Positions 21,130 through 32,752 of a stretch of 64,000 nt of DNA are shown here, in pieces; the first letter of the stretch is position 1, and each line of letters starts with the position of its first letter. The translations under genes were made by a program, and so were the position numbers. Under the pieces are notes generated by a model. That model did no database searches. It was not told the origin of the DNA and was given only the letters and a program-made list of their open reading frames with translations. Where the stretch lies: positions 12,255,001-12,319,000 of the forward strand of contig JARFIW010001739.1 of NCBI GenBank assembly GCA_036346225.1, written 5' to 3'. This stretch comes from Platerodrilus igneus (Eukaryota; Arthropoda; Insecta; Coleoptera; Lycidae).

Positions 21130-21882
21130 TGAAACGAGTTAAGGAAGAAAGTTGTTTGTTGTTAGGATTGGCGGTAAGAAAGTCAACGATAGGAAAGGAA
21201 TCATTATGGGTTGTCAGAATATCCACTGTAGAAAGAGAAAAAGTATTGGATGTACGAGAATCAACCTTACGAAAAGATACACAGCAGAACACACTTCAGT
21301 TACTTGAGATAGAGGGACAGAAGTAGATAAAATTTCAACGACGTTAGATAAAGAACTTTAAGTATAACAGCTAGGAAAGGAAACAGTATTGGCTGTAGGA
21401 GAATCCACCTTAGGAAAAGTAGCAAAATCCTATAACACTTCAACCATATTCCATAAAGGAACAGAATCAGGTAGAAGTTTATCAACGCTACAAGAACAAA
21501 CAGCGTCAAAAAGAACATCATTCACAATAGATAAGGAAGCAGACTCGGGTTGCCCTTCGTCAACATTAGATAACAAGACATCAACTAGGATTTCACCAAC
21601 CTTAGTTAAAAGAAGAAACGCAAGTAGCAGTTTGTCAGCATGAGATAAAGGAACACAATCAGAAACAATTTTGTCCACATTAGAGAAATGAATAAGAGCA
21701 TGTAACGTTTCAGCAACGTCCGAAAAAAGAGTAGAATCAAGTAAGACTTCATCACTGATAGACAGCAAAGTAGGAACATACAAAACTTCAGCTACAGCTG
21801 TGATAGCCGGTCCGACAGAAATTTCTTGAGTAGAACAATTTAAGAAATCAGGAACAGGGTAAAATTTTGACAGCGACAGCAA
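21130..21882 (-). pseudogene. Array of degenerate 13-residue repeats after gag
   Basis: The frame 21882-21430 resolves into consecutive 13-residue units such as EVLLDSTLFSDVA, KIVSDCVPLSHAD, DVLFDAVCSCSVD and KLLPDSVPLWNMV. The consensus is roughly (E/K)-x-L-x-D-x-x-x-L-S-x-V-D, a 39-base DNA unit. At least nine units are consecutive, one of 12 residues. The same pattern goes on after a frame break (SRTSNTFSLSTVD, ILTTHNDSFPIVD near 21260-21170). This takes the place where protease and RT would be expected. The function is unknown. A structural or spacer role in the gag particle is one possibility. Confidence 0.6.
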
Positions 21883-22039
21883 CAGACATTAAAGATACAG
21901 GTTCATGAACTTCAACAGGACCTTCGCGGACTGAATTAGAAACAATCGTCACCTCAGCGACATGTGTGCTTGCACACACGATAGGAATTTCTTAGGTAGA
22001 ATCGTTTGAGAAAGCGGGAACAAATTCTTGAGAAGCTAG

Positions 22040-22828
22040 CTACAAGTCACTAATTTGAAGTATGGGTTTTAATGGTGACAAAAGCACAGTTTGGGGTGAA
22101 AGTGAATAAGTATGTCGAGCAGAAGGAGGAGTAGAATAGGAGATAGAACTAGAGAAGGAGGAAATTATGTTCGAAGCTATATTTGCCGAAGAAGGGAATG
22201 TTTTGATAGTAGGAGCCGGATGACCTGAATGAGGGACAGAAGAGGACGTAGAGTGAGAAGCAGAAGAAGTTTGACTCTTAGAACTAAGAACAGAGTTGGA
22301 AGTATGATTCGAAGACCTATTAGCAGGAGTACTCGAGAACGTGTACAACGTGTCGAAACATGACCAGGTTCGTCGCAATTAAAGCAGATGACCTGACGAG
22401 TAGAAGTAGAACTAGGAAGAAGAACAGTAGAACGTACGGAAGAAGTATCTGATCTACACGTAGGCGTAGGAGAAATCTTAACAAATCGATCATGTGCAGC
22501 AAAAGTATTTTCCTCAATAGTAGTAAACTTATACGTAAAATCCGAGAGTTCAAAATGTTGAATCAGTAAATTGGACAACGACCTCCAGTCAGAAAACCTA
22601 TGCCGCTAAACAACGATACCAAAGTAACGCTTTAGCCTTGAACAAGTCCACTGCAGACTCAAATAACTGCAATTCTGACACATGGTGGGTTCGTCGGAGC
22701 TCCTCGACCCGTCTCAAAAAATCATGTACAGCAAGAGTGTTTGGATTACTAGAAAATTTCAAATTCCACTTCCACACAGAAACACCTTGGTAGGGAACCA
22801 AAAAAGAAGTCATTTTGAATGGAAACAA
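22040..22828 (-). pseudogene. Gag with one CCHC zinc knuckle
   Basis: The first part (22828-22598) encodes VSVWKWNLKFSSNPNTLAVH, DFLRRVEELRRTHHVSELQL and KALLWYRCLAA, the capsid N-terminal wording of insect gypsy-like gag. After a stop, 22578-22177 carries the rest of capsid in reduced form and the knuckle CFNCDEPGHVSTRC near 22391-22350. The frame then shifts into a Ser/Thr/Pro-rich tail (22378-22040). The central capsid portion seen in related gag proteins appears to be missing. Gag would package the RNA of this non-autonomous element. Confidence 0.7.
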
Positions 22829-23275
22829 GAAAGAAATTGGTAAAAAGTAATTAAATAAAGGCTAACTGTAACTCGATAAAAACCAAAAGAAAATTATTGG
22901 AAATACATGACAATTTAAAACATATCGGACAAATAAACGTCAGGAACGCGAATAGGAGCTAAGCAACAAAATAAAAATTAGAACAAGGCTATAGAATAAA
23001 AGAAAATTCGGAGGAAAGAACTAACTCTAGACTTGATGGGGAAAAGAAAAAATTTTGGGCGCTAGTGTTTTTTATGGACTACGATTTTTGGCGAAAACAC
23101 AAGTCCAATAATCTGAAATTAATCAACCGATAATATTGAGCGTAAGGAAGGAAACATAAGTACTATCAGGCACAAACAATAAAAAAAATCGAAGCAAAAA
23201 TTAACTAAAACAAACTCGGAGCAGAACTTAATCACAAAAAAAATCACGGCCCCCACGTCAGGACGTCAGGAATTA

Positions 23276-24554
23276 TGCTACGTACCATGTCGTGGCGGAA
23301 AAAAAACAGAAATATACCACTACCAATGCGGAGAAGGGAGGGGTTCCTAGCAATATAAAAATAATACATTGCTAACAATTTTCTATTTACAATAAAAAAC
23401 CACAAATATAGAAACAGCAAACCAAAATTAACAAAAGTTACTATTTAATAAAACAATTTTACTCTATGGACAAATTTACTAATTGTTCCATCAAGTGCGC
23501 AATTCGTAGCTAACATACAATAAATCTAATCAGTACCAAAAAGAATAACGCTGATACTTTCGTATAAGCAGAAGGGTTAATTAAAAAAAACATTAAATTT
23601 AGAAACCTTTCTAGTAAGGATTTTACCATACAGAGCATTCGTTATAACTCTAATCAGTAAAAAAAGAAGACTGCTGATACTTTCGTATAAGCAGATGGGT
23701 TAAGTACAAAAAGCAAAAACATTAAAGTTCGAAACTTTTCTAGTAAGGATTTTACCAGAACAAACATTAGCGTATCTAATTTCAGATTGGGTTTATTTCT
23801 GGGTATGTTAGAAAAGGAAAACAAGTCACATACATGTGTCGGGATACTTATCTTGTCAGCAGTTGGAAGCAAATGGACACAGAATCACCGCGGTAATCAC
23901 TACCATGCTACTACCGTAATTGCAACGGCGATCTACATGCAAGAGCAGTTGATCTACATCAAGGAATAATCGGACTACGCAAAGAAATCCACCCTCTAGC
24001 TAAGGACTAAAAAAAGTCTTACTAATATTAACAACTCAAGAGCGCTTACCGATACACACCAAATCTACACATTTGATAGAGAAGAAACGTGCATCGTTCT
24101 TGGAGTAACAGAACGAGTAGTTTTTACAAGAGCATCAACGCACAAGCGGCAAAATCAAACTTTAAAAGGAGTTCAAAATAACATGAACTCAAAAAGTAAA
24201 CATCCGCGTTATCGAAACGCGATTGAAACTGGAAAACACGGTTTTACTGGAGAATAGTAGGATATGCTATTTCGACAAATCTTTAGATGGAACCCACTAG
24301 AACGCAACTATACGTTATCGGAAGGTATAACGCGCTTGCGGATACCTAAAACATGATCTTGACTAATTAATTGTAGTATAAGCTTGTCGTTTCAAAACAA
24401 CTAGATTTACGTTAAGCAATTCTTAGAAACAGTATTTATTATTAATTATGCGGAGGGATTTAACAATAGACATGGAATTTATACGAACGGATAAAGAATT
24501 AACAAGGGATTTGAGTTGAAAGTTATGTTAAAGCGAGCTTATCTGAACGTAACA
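23276..24554 (-). repeat. 5' LTR of the gag-only element
   Basis: Partner of 18476-19809. Many substitutions and small gaps separate the two, so the insertion is old. Immediately inside (below 23276) the minus strand has ACGTGGGGGCCG, matching the right part of the TGGCGCCCAACGTGG primer site of the related LTR at 31281-32731. The first half is replaced by a doubled GACGTCCT, so the primer site is damaged. Confidence 0.78.
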
Positions 24555-24558
24555 AACC

Positions 24559-24869
24559 CTAATGTCCATTAGAAGAGTTGCAATGTTTCAATACAAATTT
24601 TTAAATATAACCCAAAGTTATAACGACGCCCGATATTAAATAACAGTTTGCCACCCCCTTAGTTTAGCCTCGAGTTTCAACCATCGGTCGTCGCTCGTCT
24701 ACTTGGAGGTCTTCGTGTAGTCCTCCGCTCTTCGTAGGTTTAGTTTAAAACTAGTTGTCAAAAAAACACTACAATGTAGTACCTTCGGGTGGAGCATTAG
24801 AAAAAAGAATCACATGTCAAAATACACTGACATTACGTTTTTATAGTGATTGTTAAATTATCCATCGCG
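24559..24869. other. No gene; possible SINE tail near 24780-24805
   Basis: No coding sequence is seen. The words AATGTAGTACCTTCGGGTGG and AGCATTAG also end the SINE copy at 39816-40115, so a SINE 3' fragment may lie here. Confidence 0.4.
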
Positions 24870-26560
24870 ATGGATGATTGTTGTTTTATTTGTAGTCAAT
24901 CGATCTTGAAAAGTCTTACGGTGACTGTAAAATGCAGTAATTGACAATTAGAGACACGGAAGTGCTGAACGAGAACATAAACATATAGAAGGTTTAAGGG
25001 GTAGAGATTGGGTAACGATTTATAAAAATTATACCAAGGAGTTTACTTGCAAGAGTAACATAGTGTCGTTCAAAAACCGCCGAATTGAAGATGCGGCCAA
25101 TAAATCTTAATATTTGCCTAGCATAGTATGATCTAACTTGGGATCTTTTAATTTTTAAACTTGTTTTTCTGTGGCGAAGAAACCAACCAGGAGACAGAAA
25201 AAAAACCTAAGGGGTATCGAGAACTAGAAGGCTAAAATTTAGCGACAAAAATTTAAATATGCAATCAGAGTGTTTCCGAGTTTGTCAGACCAAAGCCCTA
25301 TTAAATTTATGATTTAGATATAGCTATATATATTTTGCTACTGTTTCAAAGAATCAGCCTATAGAAGAAATTTGACGAAAATCTGAGAGAATATATGCAG
25401 TACGAATTAAATCCTTATCTTACAGCACTCTTTCATGATGCAGGCATGCAGAAAACTGTTAAGTCAATGCTATATAAGTCCTTCGAGCGTCGATGTGATG
25501 AAATACCTGATGATAACGTTATTTAAGTAATTGATAAATAATTCCTGCTGCACTGTATAATATGGACACAACTTTATACTTTTCGTTGTATTATCAAAGA
25601 TGCGTTGATTATCTATAAAAACATTTTGGCTCTGAGATAACGGTTGTCTGATGGATACAGCGACAATAGCAGGGATATAAAAGTAACGGAACAACTTGGA
25701 TGAACTGCTTCAATTCCTCGATCGGTAGAAATCTTTTTTGACGAACCAATGCAAGTCACACCCACCCAAGAATCTTTCTTATCAAATCGCAAAAAAAAAC
25801 CTGATTGGTACCAATGCCAAACAAACTACAATCTATCAGTGTAGCTAGGGACAACGCCGACATCTTAATAGTAGAGAGGGCACTTGAGAAATAACCATAC
25901 AGCATCACTTTTATCAGAAAACAAAAAGTAGATCCATTAGGTCTTTCAAAACGACGTGCTTCTTCCTTAAACCAGGAAAAAGGAAAATAAAATCACAAAT
26001 GTATTCTTCTTCTAGCCTAAATAAATTTCCAAATTGTAAAATGCATCTGTTGTAGCTACAAGCTATTATTACTGACTGTGACACAACCTCAGCACTATTT
26101 AACAAAGAAAAAATAAAAGTTCTTAAAATGTTCGAGAGTGGCATGAATTTACGGAAGTTGTTAAGAAGACGAATTTGGAAAATAGATTACGCATTCTTTT
26201 GGCAATCTATGGAGCTCTTAAATCAAAATTATCCATTAAAAGCTACCGATACGTGATATTTGCGAAGTCAGCAAGACTTAATAACGCATTGAAATTGTCG
26301 CAACTACCATCTACTGCAGCAGCCGCACACCAACATCTAAGTCCAGTATATTATCAAGTACTGAATTGGCTTGGTAAGTATTTAAATCTTGAACAATGGA
26401 TATGGACGATAAATAGCAATATTTTGGAACCCATTATGATTTTATTGCCACCTGAACCAGATATACCTTTGAAAACTATTTTTTGCAACTGCACTAAAAG
26501 ATGTAACACAAACTGTGGGCGCAGAAAAGTTGGACTGCCCTGTTTAATACTTTTGTGACC
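24870..26560 (+). pseudogene. Decayed member of a multicopy arthropod gene family of unknown function
   Basis: Starts with MDDCCFICSQSILKSL (24870), a cysteine motif common at the N-terminus of a large, poorly characterised arthropod family. After shifts come EFTCKSNIVSFKNRRIED near 25040-25100 and a second cysteine pair. Then follow REYMQYELNPYLTALFHDAG near 25390-25450, RCDEIPDDNVI, a DGYSD motif and a FDEPMQVTPTQESFL segment. An open stretch from 26175 to 26558 contains RYVIFAKSARLN, QLPSTAAAAHQH and a CNCTKRCNTNCGRRK cysteine cluster resembling a tesmin-type CXC motif. Stops and frameshifts are numerous. The family identification is from memory of its wording; whether it is host or transposon-borne is uncertain. 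Confidence 0.6.
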
Positions 26561-26665
26561 ATTCTCACAGTCAATCATGTCTCAATGCATATGTCGATAG
26601 CGCTACAGAAGAATATATTTAGGATTAAAAGTATAATAAGTTTAATCCTGTGGACCAATTGATAG

Positions 26666-26930
26666 GAGCTGCTCCGTGGCGTAGTTGGTATGCGTATGAT
26701 TACTATGCCCAGGGTTCCGGGTCCGAGTCCCAACACGTTCCACTTGAAAAATGTTAGGCGAGCATTCTTTACAAGAATGCGCATGAGAATTAAAATGAAG
26801 ATCTCGTGTGTGAGTGTTGTCGCGCACGTTAGAGATCCCTACCTTGCTTGGAACAGTAAGGGTTTGGCGAAAATCCAAATGTCCAGGTAAAAAACTCGCT
26901 CCATTTGGAAAAATCTAATGTAGTGACCTT
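26666..26930 (+). mobile_element. tRNA-derived SINE, copy 1
   Basis: The head has an A-box-like TGGCGTAGTTGG (26677-26688) and a degenerate B-box in GGTTCCGGGTCCGAGTCCC (26713-26731). The body shares with copy 2 the words GAAAAATG, GTGTGAGTGTTGTC[A/G]CGCACGTTA and GATCCCTACCTTGC, then CCAGG near the end. These internal promoters recruit RNA polymerase III, while movement depends on a partner LINE. The tail boundary near 26930 is approximate. Confidence 0.75.
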
Positions 26931-27129
26931 TTGACACAAAGTATATCAGACGGAAATGAAAATGTTGGACAGAAAGTAACCACGAGATCGAAGAAAAACG
27001 AGTAATTAAGTTATACGCCGTTCCGAATGGACTTGCATCTTGAACAAGTTTTAGATTACTAGAACGGGTAGAATGGCTTGCGCGTTCCAGTGATCTACAG
27101 ATTCAAACTATCGGTTCCGCCAAATTAGT

Positions 27130-29110
27130 AGGGTTTTTAGTGAGCAACCAGGCTAACACAGGTCCCGAAAGAGTACAACAGCTCTTTCGGTACTTAGACT
27201 GGCAGATACCATAAGGGTCGGTATGACATTCTAAGTCAAGCCACTGCGATATGGAAGGCAACAGGAAACCACCACGTTACCTACCAAGTACACAGCATAA
27301 TTAAATTGTAGTTAAAAGGATGGTATCCTCTGGGGTAAAAGATTCCAGAGCTAGAATAGTCCCCATTCGGATCTACGAAAAGGGACTACTTCGGAGGCTG
27401 TGATCGGAAAGTTTAGAAAAAGAGTCTGAAACATTTTACGAGTTGTAGCTTGGGATGTTAGAAGCATGAAGTAAATAGATAAGCTAGAGAACTTGAAAAT
27501 TGAAATGGATAGGTTAACATTAGACATAGCAGAAATCAGCAAAGTTCGGGGCAAATGTGGGGGATTTTTGGAGATTTTAGAGTAATTCAAAACAGGGTCA
27601 GAGGAACGAGTGTGGAGTCAGTTATGCGAAAAAGGATAGGGCACTTTGTAGAAAACTACTTCCAAAAGAACGAAAGAATACTCATGGGTAGATTAGAATC
27701 TAAACCCGTAAACACGGTAATAATACAAGTATATATGCCCACCTTTAGCAACAGTGAGGAAAAGGTAGAAACGATCTACAATGATATTGAAGACATACTA
27801 AGATACGTAAAAGGACATGAAAATTTAATAGTTACGGGACATTTTAATGCAGTATAGGTGAGGAAAGAAAAGTAGCGGTAGTTGGTTTATTTGGTTTAGG
27901 AACGAGAAGCGACAGGAGAAATAGGCTGGTAGAATTTTGCGACAAAAACAATTTAACCATCACAAACACATTATTTTAACATCATGCTAGAATACGATAC
28001 ACGTGGAAAATTACAGGAGAGGTAGGAGGATATCAAATAGATTACATTCTTGTTAGACCACGGTTCAGAAAACAAGTAGAAGACTCTAGAAGCTACGTAG
28101 AAACAGATATAGACACTGACAACAATATCGTAATTATGATGGCCGCTGTTAAATTTAACAATTTGAAGAAAAAGAACGGAAAAAGGAATTTTGACTTTAA
28201 GAAACTAAAAGATAAAGATATACAAGGCAGATTCGAAAACAAGCCAAATGAATTGCTGAAAGATATCAGGAAAATATCTGATACTAAGGAAGTGGAAACA
28301 GAGTGGAATAACATTAATTCCAGCTTAGACATGGCGGCCAAAGATATTCTGGCGTATACACAAAAAAATAAGGCTGGTAGAATTTTGCGACAAGAACAAT
28401 TTAGCCATCACAAACACATTATTTCAACATCATGCGAGAAGACGTTACACGTGGAAGAGGCCAGGAGATATAAGAACATATCAAATAGATTACATTTTTG
28501 TTAGACAACGGATTAGGAATTAAGTAAAAGACTGTAGAAGCTACCCAGAAGCAAATATAGACACTAACAACAACATCGTAATTTTGATAACCGCTCTTAA
28601 ATTTAAGAATTTAAAAAAAAGGAACGGAAAAAGGCATTGAGTCTTTGAGAAACTAAAACATAAAGATATCCGCGAAAGATTAGAAAAAAATCAAATGAAT
28701 TGCTAGAAGATATCGGGAAATCTCTTATACTAAGGAAGTAGAAACTAAATGAAATAACATTAAATTCAGCTTTAGACATGGCCGCTGGTGATATTTGAGG
28801 TATACACAAAACGAAAATAAGAAACCATGGATAACAAAGACTATCCTGAATTTAATACAAAAAAGACGTAAATACAAAAATATATAAGATGAAACAGGAA
28901 AATAGAGATATAAAGCCATAATTGGGCATTTATTTGCAAATGCAAGAAAGCTAAAGAACAATGGATTGATAAAAATTGCAAAGAGGTACAAACTAAGATG
29001 GAAATAAGAAAGACAGACAAAGCATACAAAATTAAAATGAATTTTAGAGATATAAAACCGTACAGCAAAAATATAAGTGGCACGGGAGGAAACGTCATTA
29101 TAGAAAATGT
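27130..29110 (+). mobile_element. RTE-type LINE, 5' region and endonuclease, with internal duplication
   Basis: The 5' region (about 27130-27330) holds the AGGCAACAGGAAACCACCAC wording usual upstream of these ORFs. The endonuclease follows: a WDVRSM start near 27455, then open frame 27555-27857 with NTVIIQVYMPTFSNSEEKVE and NLIVTGHFNAV. The usual catalytic GDFNA reads GHFNA, so the active-site aspartate is lost. The endonuclease end and linker (27915-28350) are repeated immediately downstream (28365-28800) with many changes. The sequence fades out near 29110 before the RT core. Confidence 0.75.
28365..28800 (+). repeat. Second copy of a 440-bp internal duplication in the RTE element
   Basis: Starts with AGGCTGGTAGAATTTTGCGA, as at 27925, and follows the same order of words (ATTACATT.TTGTTAGAC, AAATTTAA.AATTT.AA, GACATGGC.GC) for about 435 bases. 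The second copy is the more decayed. Confidence 0.75.
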
Positions 29111-29114
29111 AGAG

Positions 29115-30445
29115 CAAGTGGTTAGATGGCAATGGCAAACACAATTTAGATTGCCGTTTAAATAACAAATTCAATGAAATTAACGTGGACTGTTGTTTGT
29201 ATTAATTAGCAATAAGTAATTATCATAGCTACAATATTTAGAAACATACCTAAGTAGTAATACATAATTAAAAGTAGCAAAAACAGATTTGTAATCAGCC
29301 AAATTAAAAACTGACGCCTTTTCTTCTCTTTTTGTTTTCTGTCAGTGCATAGTTCAACCAACTATCAATATAAATACAAAGATGGTTGTTTGTTGCTATC
29401 ACAAACTGCCCAGTCTGACAAATTTACAAAAATAGGTAAAAGAACAATACTCCAATTAACAATAACACAACACAAATGGTCTACAAGAAAACAGATAAAT
29501 AGGTGTGCCAATGGGTCGAACGTTAATCCGTATAGAACCTTAACTAAACTTGAAACATAATAATTACAAAACATTTTTATATCAAATTCAATCAGTATCC
29601 TCCTCACTGAAAAGAATACAAATTTTGAATACTGACGTCATTAAAATACCGTTTTTAAGTTTTAAGTGCTCAACTCTAACCTTTTTGTCCTTACCCTGTG
29701 TTCCGTCCAACCCTGTATACATTCATTTAGTTTCTTTATATTATTACTATAAAATTTAAGTTTATTTTGTTAATGATAATATCTGCTCTTTTATTTAAAT
29801 TAATTTGATAAACTTGATCGCGTTACGCTTTCAATGTTCTATCTTGTTTGCCATATATGTTGGGTGACTGCTCGACCTAGCACAGTCTATTGTCACCACT
29901 TGAACAATAAGTTTCTGTTTCGGAGGTCAGCCCCCTATAGGACTACCTCACCGCTTTATATTATTTTACAAGGGCAGTAATAAGTGTTCTGGATCCAAGA
30001 ATCTTCACCGCTCTAACTGGACATCAGGCAAGAATATTGAAGGCCGCATTTATTTAATATCTGTTTAATTATACAGCCGCTTTTCTCTCCTGAGTATCTT
30101 TTTATGTACTCAACATTATATTTTGGTCTTCGAACTGGATATTACCAGTAGGAGATATAAGCACTATAATAACTGAGGTCAAGTTTGTGTTATCAAACAT
30201 GTTGTCTTGATAATACAAATGTTATATTACTTGACTTGCATTTATTCCCATTATTAGTAATCATGTTTGATACAAAGCTCGTTACTTTGGTATTTAGTGT
30301 TTACATATATTTACATTTACTTACGATTATTTAATTTGTGCCTAAATTGATAAAGCTTTAAAGCATTTTTCAGTATTAATTTTCTATAAAATGTTTAAGA
30401 AAATTTCTGCTTTAGTTATTATTTAAAATAGAGAAACTTAAAAAG
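29115..30445. other. No gene recognised
   Basis: AT-rich sequence with chance frames only. No repeat shared with other parts of the window was noticed. Confidence 0.5.
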
Positions 30446-30870
30446 TTGAAGTTTTTACGATACACGCTGATTCAAAGTTTACAAGAGATACAAGAAATCG
30501 CGCCATCGGCCGTTTCTAGTGCAGAATATTATAATTTATTTAAATCGTTTCTTGAGCATTTGGTTAAATTAGAAGAAGCCTTTTATCAAAGTCACAATAG
30601 CATTATCTCCTTGATCGCCACGGATGAAAACGCCGAAGATTTGTTTGACGTTGAAGATATAGTCAAAAAAGCGTTCGATCGTTACTTTTATTTCATCAAG
30701 TCAATCAAAATGAAACTTTGAATTTAAACCACTAGAACCTAGCACTGTTGTTTTTGCCGCTCACTCAGAATCGAAAATAAATTTATCTTCGTTGCAGATC
30801 CCTCCTTTGGGAACGATCTCTTCCTGCCAAAAAGCTGACACTCCCTTTCGTCATTCACTGGAGCACAACA
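30446..30870 (+). pseudogene. Possible BEL/Pao-like gag N-terminus
   Basis: An open frame of 91 codons (30446-30721) encodes an amphipathic helical protein with YNLFKSFLEHLVKLEEAFYQ, HNSIISLI and a DAENAEDLF-like acidic run ending KKAFDRYFYF. After its stop, another frame continues with KINLSSLQIPPLGTIS. The pattern of a helical domain followed by a leucine- and proline-rich phrase occurs at the N-terminus of BEL/Pao gag proteins. No zinc knuckle or pol is attached. The identification is weak; a real small gene is possible. Confidence 0.35.
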
Positions 30871-31280
30871 TGCTACTGAAAAGATCTATCTGAAGCCCAC
30901 TTTTATTTTAATCCAAAAGATGTAGGGAGACGCCAATTCAAATTGTTCCATGCAACCTGTGCTTGATCATTCAAGATTAAACCAACACTTTTTGCACCGA
31001 ACTCATTACTGTCTACTCCGCAAGCCAAATACCGTCATCCAATTCAACAACATATTTTCCCTTCTGCTTTGTTTCACTCACACGCAGCACATCTTTCATT
31101 TCAGACATGATTTCATACTCTTTGCCGTACGCTCTCCTGACTTTCCAAGTACCAAATCTGCATTCTTGAATCATGCGGTCATTACCTGATGGGCTAGATA
31201 TTTTTCGTCTTAGTTGCCCACTATGACTTTGACGGTTCGAGGCTTTCGCAAAAATCTTGTTAGTAAGTCTTAATTAGGTT
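30871..31280. other. No gene recognised between gag scrap and LTR
   Basis: Short frames only. May be decayed gag sequence interrupted by the LTR beginning at 31281. Confidence 0.4.
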
Positions 31281-32731
31281 TGTAACGTGCATTTTCGTAG
31301 CTTAACCTTTTTACAATACTCAATTCGTAAATACATTTCTGCAACTACTATCTCTATGTTTTATATATTTATTAACTTGTTTGCGAATAATCCCTTTATA
31401 TTATATTACGCGATTATCGACTTTCACTCTCCACGATTGGATAGTGTGGTTAGGTGATCGAGATTTAAACACATCCTTAGGTGAATGCGTCGTATTATAA
31501 TGAGTGGATATTATTGATTTTCTAGTTATCGATAAGAGGTTGGAATAGAACGAGTTTAGATAAACAGATGAAGAGTTGTAGTTTGTTCTTCGTTCCTGTA
31601 TGTTAATTGCGTTAAAAGTATTGTATCCTTGTGGCTTTACTAATTGTGTTTTTGTGGCGTTATCCTTTTCTTAATTGAGTAGTTCATACTTTGGATTATC
31701 CAAATACTGTGGATACTGTAGTTTCTGAATTTTCTAACACCAAAGAATCTACAACAGATCTTTGCTTGTGCAAGTTTCGTGTTTGCGAAATATAACAGAT
31801 TACCGGCTTACAAAGGTATTGTTTGAAGTTTCTCACTGCTTTTTGGGATGTTTATGAAAATAATAAACATTTGGTCCCAGTTGAAATTAAACTAGTGCTA
31901 CATAATATTTCGAAATTATTGTCTTAGGAAATAGAATTACCAAGAAATTTATCAAGGCTACATAGTTCCGACGCGTGATATTGTCTGCTGCTAACACCAG
32001 TGAAATACGTAGGTGTGATTAGTGTAACGTGTGATAAGTTCCATCAACACCCTCACAGCCAAGGGTGAAGTGCTTCATTAGTGCAGGACATCGTTGAATC
32101 CCACACTTCAGTTGCAAGGAAGCGTTGCTGAAGGACTTTTGTAAGTTGAACTATTTCCTACTGGTTATTACTTTAAATATCTATTCGTTGCTTTACCATA
32201 TCTTTGACGTTCGGATACCTTTTACAATAGACTTGCATGCTATTTTAAAACATAGAAAAAAAAGAAAGAAAGAAAAATCAATGCTACTGAATTACTCATA
32301 CCAATTGTGTCTTATCTATTTATCTTTTGTAAACATTTTGTCTGATTTCTGTTTAATTGGTGCGTGAGGAAACGTTTCTGCTACTCCCCAATATTACCTC
32401 ACTTTGTACTAAAAATTTTTTTGTATTGCTTTTACCGTTGTTATATTATATAGATTATCTAAACAGTTTTTTTTTGTACATTCTACCAAGTACTGAATAA
32501 CTTAGACTATGCATTGCTGCTATGCTTTTTCTTTATTTCAGGTTTGCAGAACTAATCTTTTTTTTATTGCAGGTTTGCTATTCTAATTTCTTTTATTGCA
32601 GGTACTGTTACTAACTCCTTTCCGCCGCATACATCATAGGTCAGTCTGCTTTCTACACCCCCACTCTCCGATTGAGCCCGGTCATTTCTTGATTTTCTTT
32701 GTGTTACGCACGGCTACGAATTAACGTAACA
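31281..32731 (+). repeat. LTR, same lineage as the gag-only element and the solo LTR
   Basis: Starts TGTAACGTGCATTTTCGTAG and ends ACGGCTACGAATTAACGTAACA. The last 90 bases share the order CCCCCACTC, CCGATTGAG, a TTCTTT run and GGCTACG with the solo LTR end (50600-50665) and with the 3' LTR end at 18476-18560 (complement). A primer-binding site follows after six bases, fixing the right boundary. The left boundary rests on start similarity alone. Confidence 0.55.
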
Positions 32732-32737
32732 TAAATT

Positions 32738-32752
32738 TGGCGCCCAACGTGG
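32738..32752 (+). other. tRNA primer-binding site of an LTR retrotransposon
   Basis: TGGCGCCCAACGTGG directly after the LTR end is a classical primer site of Ty3/gypsy-type retroelements: it starts with TGG, the complement of the tRNA CCA tail. No intact internal region follows, so this is a 5'-end relic. Confidence 0.75.

Larger units (their letters stand above)
18476..24554 (-). mobile_element. Gag-only LTR retrotransposon (gypsy-like), minus orientation
   Basis: Two direct repeats of about 1.3 kb enclose 3.5 kb. The termini are TGTT[A/G]CGTT at the 5' end and TACGTAGCA at the 3' end. The outer flanks are AACC on both sides (18472-18475 and 24555-24558), a 4-bp target duplication as in Ty3/gypsy. 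The polypurine tract GATGGGGGGATT lies beside the 3' LTR (19810-19822, minus strand). The inside encodes a CCHC gag, a Ser-rich region and a 13-residue repeat array on the minus strand, but no protease, RT or integrase. It would depend on an autonomous partner. Confidence 0.8.

Noticed and set aside
26666..26735. Possible tRNA gene, from an A-box and B-box
   Set aside because: No cloverleaf can be drawn and the sequence continues into a repeated body shared with 39816-40115, so it is a SINE head.
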